64,000 bases of DNA from positions 4,402,001 to 4,466,000 of the forward strand of contig OY969087.1 in the NCBI GenBank assembly GCA_963697525.1. Reading direction: 5' to 3'. The stretch is from Bradymonas sp963697525 (lineage in GTDB: Bacteria > Myxococcota_A > Bradymonadia > Bradymonadales > Bradymonadaceae). How positions within the stretch are numbered: the stretch's first letter is position 1; each line of letters begins with the position of its first letter. Both the position numbers and the translations under genes were made by a program. Shown here piece after piece: positions 27,530-35,104 of this stretch. The notes beneath the pieces were generated by a model. That model did no database searches, was not told the DNA's origin, and saw only the letters and a list, made by a program, of their open reading frames with translations.

Positions 27530-28462
27530 TTAGAGGTCGATTTCCAACCCGTCGCGGGCCACGACCGTGTTGGCGAACAGCTTCTGGCCGCGCTCCTCGA
27601 CGTGGTCGAGCACGGCGTCGTCGTTGCCGGGATCGTGGTGGAAGAGGATGAGCTGGCCGACGTCGGCGGCCTCGGCCAGGCTCGTGGCGATCTTGACCGT
27701 GGAGTGGCCGTAGCCCTGCGTGGGCACCGGCATCGAGACGTAGCGCTCCTCGGTGTACATCGCGTCGTGAATCAGCGCGTCGGCGCCGCGGGCAAACTCG
27801 ATGAGGCGGCGATCGCCTTTGACGAAGCCCTCGGTGTCCGTGGCGTAGACCAGGGTCTTTCCGCCCGCCGAGATCTTGTAGATGTTGACGCCGGACTTGG
27901 GGTGGTTGTAGCCGCGCATGCACTCGACGGTCATCTCGACCGTCTCGGCCGGCGGCACCTCGTGTCGGTGGCGCGGGTGATGCGGTCGGGCGACCACCGG
28001 GTCGGCCTGACCCTCGACGAAGTAGACCACGTCGGTCTCGCCCAACTCGCCGAAGTGAAAGTCGGCCTGCATCTCGTAGCGCGGCACCGGGAAGAACGGC
28101 GGCGACATGAACGCGTCGATGGTCTCCTGAAAAGATCCAAAGCGCATGTTGTGCGGGCCCATCAGCCAGACGGTGGCGTCGGGCATGTACAGCGGGCCGA
28201 AATAGGGCAGGCCGATGAGGTGGTCGAGATGGACGTGGCTGATGAAGATGAAGGTCTCCAGCGCCCGCTGCGTCTGCACGTAGCGTTTGATCAAGTCATC
28301 GCTATGCGTGACGATGCCGCTGCCGGCGTCCAGGATGATTTCGCGATCGCCGGCGCGCACCGTCAGGCAGGAGGTGGCTCCGCCGTAGCGCACGTGGTTT
28401 TTTCCCGAGACCGGGATACTCCCGCGGCAGCCATAGAACTTGACGTTTAAATCGGACGGCAT
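27530..28462 (-). CDS. MBL-fold metallohydrolase
   Basis: 310 residues of the metallo-beta-lactamase fold. The metal-binding motif SHVHLDH (HxHxDH) lies near residue 75-81, with later metal ligands in ATDTEG, HDAMYTEERY and HSTVKIA. The early YGCRGSIPVSG and the late GHST / LILFHHDP segments resemble the branch related to RNase Z and cyclic-nucleotide phosphodiesterases. The substrate is not deducible. The start is ATG 28462; a TTG at 28471 would add three residues. It is the first gene of a probable two-gene operon with trmB. Confidence 0.85.
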   Translation of the reverse strand: MPSDLNVKFYGCRGSIPVSGKNHVRYGGATSCLTVRAGDREIILDAGSGIVTHSDDLIKRYVQTQRALETFIFISHVHLDHLIGLPYFGPLYMPDATVWLMGPHNMRFGSFQETIDAFMSPPFFPVPRYEMQADFHFGELGETDVVYFVEGQADPVVARPHHPRHRHEVPPAETVEMTVECMRGYNHPKSGVNIYKISAGGKTLVYATDTEGFVKGDRRLIEFARGADALIHDAMYTEERYVSMPVPTQGYGHSTVKIATSLAEAADVGQLILFHHDPGNDDAVLDHVEERGQKLFANTVVARDGLEIDL

Positions 28463-28655
28463 TTGACTCAAAACGGCGACGGCAATCCAGTGGCAGCTTC
28501 AACTCCACACGAGGCGAAGGAACTTGGCGCCGACCCTGGCGAGGCGGCGGGATTCCCCGCGGGCAATCAACATGCCTGAGGGAATATAGCAAGCTGGATT
28601 TTGGATCGTCAAGAAATGCAGCCATCCTTCGGTGGCTGTCGAACCACGGAGTTTC

Positions 28656-29483
28656 ATGGATGCGCTGATCGACCTGCTGCCGGCCCAGAGCGTGCTCATC
28701 GGTGTGGGCCTGCTCGTCGGGGCGACCACCGCGCTGCTCGTCGCGCGCCGGATGCGCGTGGACCTGGGGGAGGCGTTGGCCGCCTTCGGGCTGTGCGTGG
28801 TCGCAGGCGCGGCCCTGGGGCGGCTGGCCTGGGCGCTGCTCGACCCGGCGGCCCACCTCGGGGCACTGGCCGCCCATCCGGCGCTGCTGCTCGACCCCCG
28901 AAGCGGCGGGTACAGCTCGTTTGGGGCGCTCGGCGGTGGGGCGCTGGTGGTGGCGTGGTGGCAGTCGCGTTGGGGGCCCGGCCAGCGCGATCGCGCGGCC
29001 ACCGACCGGCTGGTCTGCGCGCTGGTCCTCGGCGGATTGGCCGGGCTCGCCGTGGCCCGGCTGGGCTGTCTGGCCCACGGATGCGACTTCGGTTGGCCCA
29101 GCACGCTTCCGTGGGCGGTGCGTCATCCCGCGGGCACCGACGCCTACGCCGTGCACCTTTTGCGCGGCTGGATCTCGCCTGAGAGCGCGCGTTCGGCGCC
29201 GGTTCACCCCTTCGGCCTGTATCTGTCCGTCGGAACTGCGATCATCGTGGCCGCCGCCTCCATGGCCGTATGGCGCGGGCGCGTGGCGCCACGGCTGGTG
29301 GCGACGGGCGCTGCCGGCGCCTATCTCGCACTGCGCTTCGGCGTCGAGTGGGTGCGCGATCCCTCCACGGCGCTGATGCTGGGCGGCTGGTTCAATGTCA
29401 ACCACCTGCTGGCGCTGCTCGGACTGTGCGGCGTCGCGCTGAGCGCGCGGCGTGCACGTGACTTGCAGCATGCCCGACGGTAG
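28656..29483 (+). CDS. Prolipoprotein diacylglyceryl transferase-like membrane protein
   Basis: 275 residues, polytopic (about 7 hydrophobic segments), with Lgt-type motifs: RLGCLAHGCDFG (in Lgt the RxGxFxNG box, whose Arg binds phosphatidylglycerol), VHPFGLY, and the C-terminal RFGVEWVRDP (EFxR-P). Lgt transfers diacylglycerol from phosphatidylglycerol to the lipobox Cys. However, the HGG box of E. coli Lgt is replaced by SSFGALGG, so a key His is missing. It may be a paralogue with altered activity rather than the housekeeping enzyme. GGAG lies 5 nt before ATG 28656. The neighbour is a histidine kinase. Confidence 0.75.
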   Translation: MDALIDLLPAQSVLIGVGLLVGATTALLVARRMRVDLGEALAAFGLCVVAGAALGRLAWALLDPAAHLGALAAHPALLLDPRSGGYSSFGALGGGALVVAWWQSRWGPGQRDRAATDRLVCALVLGGLAGLAVARLGCLAHGCDFGWPSTLPWAVRHPAGTDAYAVHLLRGWISPESARSAPVHPFGLYLSVGTAIIVAAASMAVWRGRVAPRLVATGAAGAYLALRFGVEWVRDPSTALMLGGWFNVNHLLALLGLCGVALSARRARDLQHARR

Positions 29484-29552
29484 GTCATGATTCGACACGT
29501 TGGGCCCGAACGTCGGGTATTCCGTCCAGGCCGTAACAGGTACAGCTCCATT

Positions 29553-31511
29553 ATGAGCCGCGTCCTCTTCATTCGCCCCACAGACCTTCAGGATGGGAGC
29601 TTCGAGCACGTCGGCGCACGCGCGGACGCGCTGGATTTGGTGCGAGTCGACAACCTGGAGGCGGCGTGGCGCCGACTGGACGCCGAGGGCTTTGCGGCTG
29701 TGCTGCTTGCCTTCGACGCCGATGTCGGCGCGTGCGCCGCGCTGCTCGACGAGCTTTTGGAGTCTTGTCTCGACCTGCCGGTCGTCTGCCTGGTGCGCGA
29801 CGGCGACCACCGCTCGGCCGCCCAGGTGGTGCGCCGCGCGCCCACCGATTTTGTCTTCGCCGACCAATTGCTGTCCGCCGAGGCCCCGGTGATGCTCGAG
29901 GCCATCATCGAGCGCGTGGCCAGCCAGGCGCGCGAGGCGCGCCTGCAGCGCCAACTCGAGCGGCGAAACGCCGAGTTGCTCGGGCTCAACGCGCTGGCCA
30001 GCGCGGTGTCGAGTTCGTTGAACCGCGATATCATCATCCGGCGCGCCCTGTGGGTGTTCAGCGGGTTGTGTCGGCGTGGAGCGGCCGCGCTCATTCAGCT
30101 CGAGCCCGCCCCCAGCCTGGCCCCGCCGGCCGACGAGGGCCAGGTCGACCCGAGGAGCGAGCAAGTCGAGGAAGTCGACGAGGCGGATGTGTCTCTGAGT
30201 TGCGCCGGCGAATTTGCGGTCGATAGCCTGCCGGTGTGCGGCGAATTGGACAGCCTGGGGCGTTGGCTCGAGTTGATCCGCGACGACGGCATCGTGGTGC
30301 TCGAGGACGTGCCCCAGCGCGGGGAATATCCCGGTATCGAGCCGCTGGTCGATCGCCTCGACGGCGGCAGCGTTAACCTGGTGCCGCTGTGGGGGCAGGG
30401 GCGCGCCATCGGCGTGTTGGTGCTCGCCGAACTCGCCCCGGGACTCCACATGCCGTTTACGCGCGAGGCGCTGCGTGCCATGGCCTCCCAGTTGGGCGGC
30501 GCGCTGGAGAACGCGCGCCTCTTCGAGGAGGTCACCAGCGCCTACCGCTCGCTGCAGAGCGCGCAGGACCAGTTGGTCCACGCCGAAAAATTCGCCGCCA
30601 TGGGCGTGCTCGCCGCCGAAATCGCTCACGAGATCAACAACCCCGCCAGCTTCGTCATCAGCAACCTGAGCGTCATGGTCGATTATGTGGAGACCATCGG
30701 CGAGTTCCTCGAGCAGTTAAACCAGCGAGTGGCGGCGCAGGCCCCCCAATTGGTCGACGAGGTCAACGCGCTGGCGCAGGCCCACGAAATCGCGTTTCTG
30801 CGCGAAGACCTCGACACCTTGCTCAGCCGCAGCCTCGGCGGCATGCAGCGCATCCACCAGATCGTGCAGGACCTGCGCTTTTTCTCCCACGACACCGCCA
30901 ACGAGCCCGGCTGGGTCGACGTCGAGAGTCTGCTGCAGGCCACGCTCAACCTGGTCAAACACGAGGCCAAGTACCGCGCGCGCCTCGAATTCGACTTCGG
31001 CGACGTCCCCCAGGTGTTCTCGGACGCCAACCGGCTCAGCCAGGTCTTCTTGAACCTGCTGGTCAACGCTACCCACGCCATTGACACCGGCACGATCGAC
31101 GACAACGTGATCTGCGTGCAGACCCATCGCGACGGCGACAACGTGGCCGTGGTGGTTCGCGACACCGGCACGGGGATCGCTCCCGAAATCCTGCCGCATA
31201 TCTTCGACCCCTTCTTCACCACCAAGGATCCCGGCGAAGGTACCGGGCTGGGGCTGTCCATCTCGCGCGACATCGTGCGCAGCCTCGGCGGTGAGATCTC
31301 GGTCAAAAGCGAGGTCGGCAAGGGCTCGACTTTCCAGGTGGTCGTGCCCATCCGCGCCACTAAATTCGAGCAGGACGAGACGCTGCGCGACAGCGGAAGC
31401 TACACCTCGGTGCCCTCCAAGCAGGGGGGGGCGTCCGAGGCCGGCGGCGGCGACGACGATGGCGATGACCCGAACGACCAGCGGAGGCAGGGCGTTGACT
31501 CCGACGAGTGA
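29553..31511 (+). CDS. Sensor histidine kinase with pseudo-receiver and GAF-like N-terminus
   Basis: 652 residues, no membrane segments. Residues about 1-110 resemble a receiver-like domain (VLFIRPTDLQDG to VPTDFVF-type ending). A GAF-like region follows (about 130-330), and then the kinase core: H-box HAEKFAAMGVLAAEIAHEINNP (phosphorylated His near 359), N-box QVFLNLLVNATHAI, G1 DTGTGIAPEI, F-box FDPFFTTK and G2 GTGLGLSISRDIV. All nucleotide-binding boxes are intact. The C-terminal 50 residues form an acidic, Gly/Asp-rich tail. The start was placed at 29553 because the 22 residues upstream look non-coding. ATG 29487 is an alternative with GGTAGG upstream. The DUF72 gene begins inside its last codons. 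Confidence 0.85.
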   Translation: MSRVLFIRPTDLQDGSFEHVGARADALDLVRVDNLEAAWRRLDAEGFAAVLLAFDADVGACAALLDELLESCLDLPVVCLVRDGDHRSAAQVVRRAPTDFVFADQLLSAEAPVMLEAIIERVASQAREARLQRQLERRNAELLGLNALASAVSSSLNRDIIIRRALWVFSGLCRRGAAALIQLEPAPSLAPPADEGQVDPRSEQVEEVDEADVSLSCAGEFAVDSLPVCGELDSLGRWLELIRDDGIVVLEDVPQRGEYPGIEPLVDRLDGGSVNLVPLWGQGRAIGVLVLAELAPGLHMPFTREALRAMASQLGGALENARLFEEVTSAYRSLQSAQDQLVHAEKFAAMGVLAAEIAHEINNPASFVISNLSVMVDYVETIGEFLEQLNQRVAAQAPQLVDEVNALAQAHEIAFLREDLDTLLSRSLGGMQRIHQIVQDLRFFSHDTANEPGWVDVESLLQATLNLVKHEAKYRARLEFDFGDVPQVFSDANRLSQVFLNLLVNATHAIDTGTIDDNVICVQTHRDGDNVAVVVRDTGTGIAPEILPHIFDPFFTTKDPGEGTGLGLSISRDIVRSLGGEISVKSEVGKGSTFQVVVPIRATKFEQDETLRDSGSYTSVPSKQGGASEAGGGDDDGDDPNDQRRQGVDSDE

Positions 31512-32325
31512 CCTCTTCGAGGGGATCAGACCCGACTGGGACGTGGTCCACGACCAGCTCTACCTGGGCACCTCCGGGTGGAGCTACGACGACTGGGACG
31601 GCGTATTTTATCCGGCGGGCACCGCCTCGAGCGCGCGCCTTCCGCGCTACGCCTCGCGGTTTCGAACCGTGGAGATCGATTCGACGTTCTATGCCTGTCC
31701 CAGCCGGCGCACGGTGCAATCGTGGCATCAGCGCACCCCGTCGGGCTTTGTCTTCGCGGCCAAATTTCCCCGCGCCGTCACCCACGAGGCGCGATTGGAC
31801 GGTTGCGGCGCCGAGGCGGCGACGTTCGTCGACGTGATGACCGAACTGGGCCCGCGCCTGGGCCCGCTGCTGGTGCAACTGCCCCCGAGCTTCACCGTCG
31901 ATCAATTCGACGTGCTCGCGCGCTTCTTGGAGGGGCTGCCCGACGGGTTGATGTACGCGGTGGAGGTGCGCCACCGGTCGTGGCTGACCGAGGAATACGC
32001 CGCCTTGCTCAGACGCTGGAACGTTGCGATGACGTTGACCTGCGGCGGCCATCTCGGCCGTTTCTGGCGGGTCACGTCGCGCATCGCCTACGTGCGCTGG
32101 CTGGGCGAGCACGACGCCTTCGACTCCTACCAGGGCCTGCAGCGCGAGCGCGACGAGGAGCTCGCCTGGTGGGCGCCGCGTATGGCGCACTTTTTGGATC
32201 GCGGCGGCACCATCTTTGGCTATGCCAACAACAACTACGAAGGTCACTCGCCGCAGACCGTGCGCCGCCTCGAGCGCCAGGTCGAGGCCGCGCTGAGCAA
32301 CCGCGATACGCTGTCATCCGGTTGA
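31495..32325 (+). CDS. DUF72 (YecE-like) family protein, TTG start
   Basis: 276 residues, TIM-barrel-like DUF72 family: LYLGTSGWSYDDWDGVFYP at the start, EIDSTFYACPSRRTVQSW, FAAKFPRAVTH, LLVQLPPSF, AVEVRHRSW and YVRWLGEHD, ending with YANNNYEGHSPQTV. The family's activity is not settled. The start is TTG 31495, with a perfect GGAGG 7 nt upstream (31483-31487), 17 nt inside the end of the histidine kinase gene. The overlap implies translational coupling. No ATG start would keep the conserved N-terminus. Confidence 0.88.
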   Translation: MTPTSDLFEGIRPDWDVVHDQLYLGTSGWSYDDWDGVFYPAGTASSARLPRYASRFRTVEIDSTFYACPSRRTVQSWHQRTPSGFVFAAKFPRAVTHEARLDGCGAEAATFVDVMTELGPRLGPLLVQLPPSFTVDQFDVLARFLEGLPDGLMYAVEVRHRSWLTEEYAALLRRWNVAMTLTCGGHLGRFWRVTSRIAYVRWLGEHDAFDSYQGLQRERDEELAWWAPRMAHFLDRGGTIFGYANNNYEGHSPQTVRRLERQVEAALSNRDTLSSG

Positions 32326-32424
32326 CACACCTCGACACCGTAATGCATATAACCTGCGCCCCGGCGACGACTGTCCGCAGGGTGTGCCGGAGACGAGATT
32401 TCATCCTTAGCGAAGGTCGAGCCC

Positions 32425-33039
32425 ATGCCGTACGCCAATATTTCCGAAGTCAAAGCCTGCCTGGCCGACTGCCTGGCCTACTGCAAGGAGCACGGCGACG
32501 TCGATTACTGCGCCTACTATCTGCCGCAGATCCGCGAGGTGGTCGACGACATCAAGGAGGCGTGGACGACCACCGACCGCTATTTCGCGCAGTGGCGTCG
32601 GGAAGCTGGCGAAGACAAGCTGAGCTGGAAGAACGTCGCCAAGCTGTTGCGCGAAGTCCAGGGCCGCCTGCAGCGCATCGACGCGGTGGGCTATCCCGAC
32701 CGCCGGGTGATGTACTGGGACGAGGAAATCTTGGAGGCGGCGGTGCGCGAGATGATGGACTACCTGTCCGAGCGCAGCGACGTCATCGACTTCGCCGACG
32801 ACTACCTCAATCGCTTCGATCTGCTGCTCGATACAGCGCACACCGAGCACAATCAGTCCGCCGACGCGCTGCGCTCCTATCAGCAGCATTTCCGCGCGCG
32901 GCGCGACACGCTGTCCAACGCCTATCATATCATCGCGGAGTTTCGCGACTCCATGCGCAACCACCTGGGCAAGGACCACCCGGATTACCAGAAGATTCGT
33001 TGGGCCTGGTCGGTCTCCCCGGACGAAACCGTTCTCTAA
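32425..33039 (+). CDS. Hypothetical alpha-helical protein
   Basis: 204 residues, mostly charged alpha-helix, no signal peptide or membrane segment, and not recognised. It begins PYANISEVKACLADCLAYCKE with three Cys in the first 20 residues. In order come AWTTTDRYFAQWRREAG, LREVQGRLQRIDAVGYPDRR, ERSDVIDFADDYLNRFDLLL and FRARRDTLSNAYHIIAEFRD. It may form coiled coils. Start ATG 32425 follows GAAGG at 32412-32416. A TTGACA hexamer at 32322 overlaps the stop of the preceding DUF72 gene, but the candidate -10 (TATAAC, 32348) is 20 nt away, too far for confidence. It is followed by the SDR gene after 12 nt. Confidence 0.7.
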   Translation: MPYANISEVKACLADCLAYCKEHGDVDYCAYYLPQIREVVDDIKEAWTTTDRYFAQWRREAGEDKLSWKNVAKLLREVQGRLQRIDAVGYPDRRVMYWDEEILEAAVREMMDYLSERSDVIDFADDYLNRFDLLLDTAHTEHNQSADALRSYQQHFRARRDTLSNAYHIIAEFRDSMRNHLGKDHPDYQKIRWAWSVSPDETVL

Positions 33040-33051
33040 GCCCCCCGCACC

Positions 33052-33810
33052 ATGCCAGATTTGAAAGGACGCGTCGCTCTCGTCACCGGAGGAAGCCGCG
33101 GCATCGGCCGCTCGCTTTGCCTGGATTTGGCCGAGCGCGGAGCGCATGTGTATACCTGCGCCCGTGACGAAGCCGGCCTCGCCGAGACCGCCTCGCTTGG
33201 GCCATCCGGCGCCGTCACCGCGCTGACGGCCGACGTCACCAACCTCGAAGCGATGCACCGCGTCTTCGAGCGCGTCACGGACGACCACGGCCGGCTGGAC
33301 ATCCTGGTCAACAACGCCGCCATGCTCGGGCCGCGCTTGCCAATCGAGCACGTCGACCTGCAGGCGTGGCGTCAGACGATGACCGTCAACATCGACGGGG
33401 TGTTCATCGCCTCCAAGTTGGCCATCGGGCTGATGCGCGATGCCGGCGGCGGCGTCATGCTCAATGTCTCATCGAGCGTCGGCCGACGCGGGCGCGGTGG
33501 CTGGGGACCCTACGCCGTCTCCAAACACGGCGTCGAAGGGCTCACGGACACGCTCGCCGACGAACTCGCCGACGACGGCATCTGCGTCGTGTCGGTCAAC
33601 CCCGGTGGGACGGCGACGCGGATGCGCCACAAGGCCTATCCGGATGAGGATCCCAACACGCTGCCCAGCCCCGAGGAGGTCTCCAAGACGTTCATGCTGC
33701 TCATCGAGCGGCTGGGTGTGGAGCAGTCGGGGCGGAAGTATAATTCGCGGGATTTGATGCAGTTCGTGGGCCAGGAGGTGGCGGGAGAGGCGCTGCCGTT
33801 TGTGGGGTAG
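33052..33810 (+). CDS. Short-chain dehydrogenase/reductase (SDR)
   Basis: 252 residues, classical NAD(P)-dependent SDR. Cofactor loop TGGSRGIG (about 13-20), NNAA near 92, and the catalytic triad region NVSSSVG followed by YAVSK (Ser, Tyr and Lys all present). Arg after the first glycine motif favours neither cofactor strongly. The substrate is unknown. ATG 33052 lies 12 nt after the previous stop, so it is likely co-transcribed with the hypothetical gene. It converges with the rhodanese-MoeB gene across a perfect hairpin. Confidence 0.9.
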   Translation: MPDLKGRVALVTGGSRGIGRSLCLDLAERGAHVYTCARDEAGLAETASLGPSGAVTALTADVTNLEAMHRVFERVTDDHGRLDILVNNAAMLGPRLPIEHVDLQAWRQTMTVNIDGVFIASKLAIGLMRDAGGGVMLNVSSSVGRRGRGGWGPYAVSKHGVEGLTDTLADELADDGICVVSVNPGGTATRMRHKAYPDEDPNTLPSPEEVSKTFMLLIERLGVEQSGRKYNSRDLMQFVGQEVAGEALPFVG

Positions 33811-33834
33811 GGGGTGCGCTGGAGGCGCACCCCC
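33810..33834. terminator. Bidirectional terminator hairpin
   Basis: GGGGGTGCGC (33810-33819) pairs perfectly with GCGCACCCCC (33825-33834) around a 5-nt loop, exactly between the convergent SDR and rhodanese-MoeB stop codons. There is no T-run. Confidence 0.55.
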
Positions 33835-33841
33835 GTTCGCC

Positions 33842-35014
33842 TTAAATCGTCACCGCACAGAACTGCTCATAGTCGATAAACCCGGTAAACTCCGCGTGCT
33901 CACCGCAGGCGGGGCATTTGGGGTCGCGGCGAAGCTTCATCTCGCGGAACTCCGTCTTGAGCCCGTCGAAGGCCAGCAGACGGCCGGTCAGCGGCTCGCC
34001 GATGCCCACGATGAGCTTGATGGCTTCAATCGCCTGCAGCAGGCCGATGACGCCCGGGAGCACGCCGAGCACGCCGGCTTCCTGGCAGCTCGGGGCGAAC
34101 TCGGGGGGCGGCGGCTCGGGGTACAGGCAGCGGTAGCACGGCCCCTCGTGAGGCACGAAGCTGGTGACCTGTCCCTCGAAGCGAAACACCGAGCCGTGCA
34201 CGTTGGGGATGCCCAGATGCACGCAGGCGTCGTTGATGAGGTAGCGCGTCGGGAAGTTGTCGCCCCCGTCGATGACCAGGTCGTAGCCCTCGAAGATCGA
34301 CAGGACGTTCTCGCTGGTCAGGCGCGTGTTGAACAACTCGACTTCCACGTCGGGATTGAGCGCCTGGATGGTCTGTCGGGCCGACTCCACCTTGGACTCG
34401 CCGACGCGCTCGTCGGTGTGCAAAACCTGGCGCTGCAGGTTGGAGCGATCGACCACATCGGAGTCGATGATGCCCAATTTGCCCACCCCGGCGGCGGCCA
34501 GGTACAGGGCGGCGGGGCTTCCCAGGCCGCCGGCGCCCAGCATCAGCACCTTGGCGTCGAGCAACTTTTGCTGCCCCTTTTCGCCAATCTCGGGGATGAT
34601 CAGGTGCCGGCTGTAACGCGACATCTGCTCCTGAGACAGCGTCTTGGCGACGTTGACCGGGTAGCCCGCCTGTTTCCAGGCCGTGAACCCGCCGGCCATC
34701 GACACGACGTTCTCGTACCCCAGATCGCCCAGCGCCTTGGCCGCCAGCGCCGAGCGCGTCCCGCCGGCACAGTACAGGATGATCTCCTTTTGGCGGTTGG
34801 GCACCAGCCCCTCGATTTTGAGGTCGAGCAGGCCGCGCGGGATGAACTCGGCGCCTTCGATATGACCATCGACGAACTCGTCGCGCTCGCGCACGTCGAT
34901 GATGACATGCTCGTTGATGGTCTTGTCGGCCTTCCACTTCGTGTACACGGAATCGACGTCCGTCTCACGTATCTGTTCTTTGATCTTATTGACGATATCG
35001 CTAATGCCAGCCAC
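33842..35014 (-). CDS. Rhodanese-ThiF/MoeB fusion, sulfur-carrier activating
   Basis: 390 residues. The N-terminal rhodanese domain (about 20-125) has VIIDVRERDEF and the active-site loop YCAGGTRSA (Cys about 82). The C-terminal E1-like domain (about 130-390) has the nucleotide loop GAGGLGSPAALYLAAAGVG, the ID-DNLQRQ segment (VVDRSNLQRQVLHT), SCQEAGVLGVLPG and the Zn cysteines CYRC and CPAC. Such fusions adenylate MoaD/ThiS-like carriers and thiocarboxylate them, with sulfur passed from the rhodanese Cys. The domain order is reversed from the common MoeB-rhodanese order. The start is GTG 35014 with AAGGAG 7 nt upstream (minus strand). It lies downstream of the HEAT-repeat gene with a 90-nt gap. 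Confidence 0.9.
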   Translation of the reverse strand: MAGISDIVNKIKEQIRETDVDSVYTKWKADKTINEHVIIDVRERDEFVDGHIEGAEFIPRGLLDLKIEGLVPNRQKEIILYCAGGTRSALAAKALGDLGYENVVSMAGGFTAWKQAGYPVNVAKTLSQEQMSRYSRHLIIPEIGEKGQQKLLDAKVLMLGAGGLGSPAALYLAAAGVGKLGIIDSDVVDRSNLQRQVLHTDERVGESKVESARQTIQALNPDVEVELFNTRLTSENVLSIFEGYDLVIDGGDNFPTRYLINDACVHLGIPNVHGSVFRFEGQVTSFVPHEGPCYRCLYPEPPPPEFAPSCQEAGVLGVLPGVIGLLQAIEAIKLIVGIGEPLTGRLLAFDGLKTEFREMKLRRDPKCPACGEHAEFTGFIDYEQFCAVTI

Positions 35015-35104
35015 GGATTGCTCCTTGTTTGCTCGGTGACGGTGACGGCAAATTCGGCCGTACGGACAACTAATTCATAGCAGGTTGGTAGGGATTGTTC
35101 AATG

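Noticed and set aside
26909..28450. A 513-codon plus-strand open frame over trmB and the MBL gene
   Set aside because: Both genes on the minus strand have catalytic motifs; this frame spans two genes and shows none.
32322..32353. A promoter with a perfect TTGACA before the hypothetical gene at 32425
   Set aside because: The best -10 (TATAAC) is 20 nt away, too far for a standard sigma-70 promoter.
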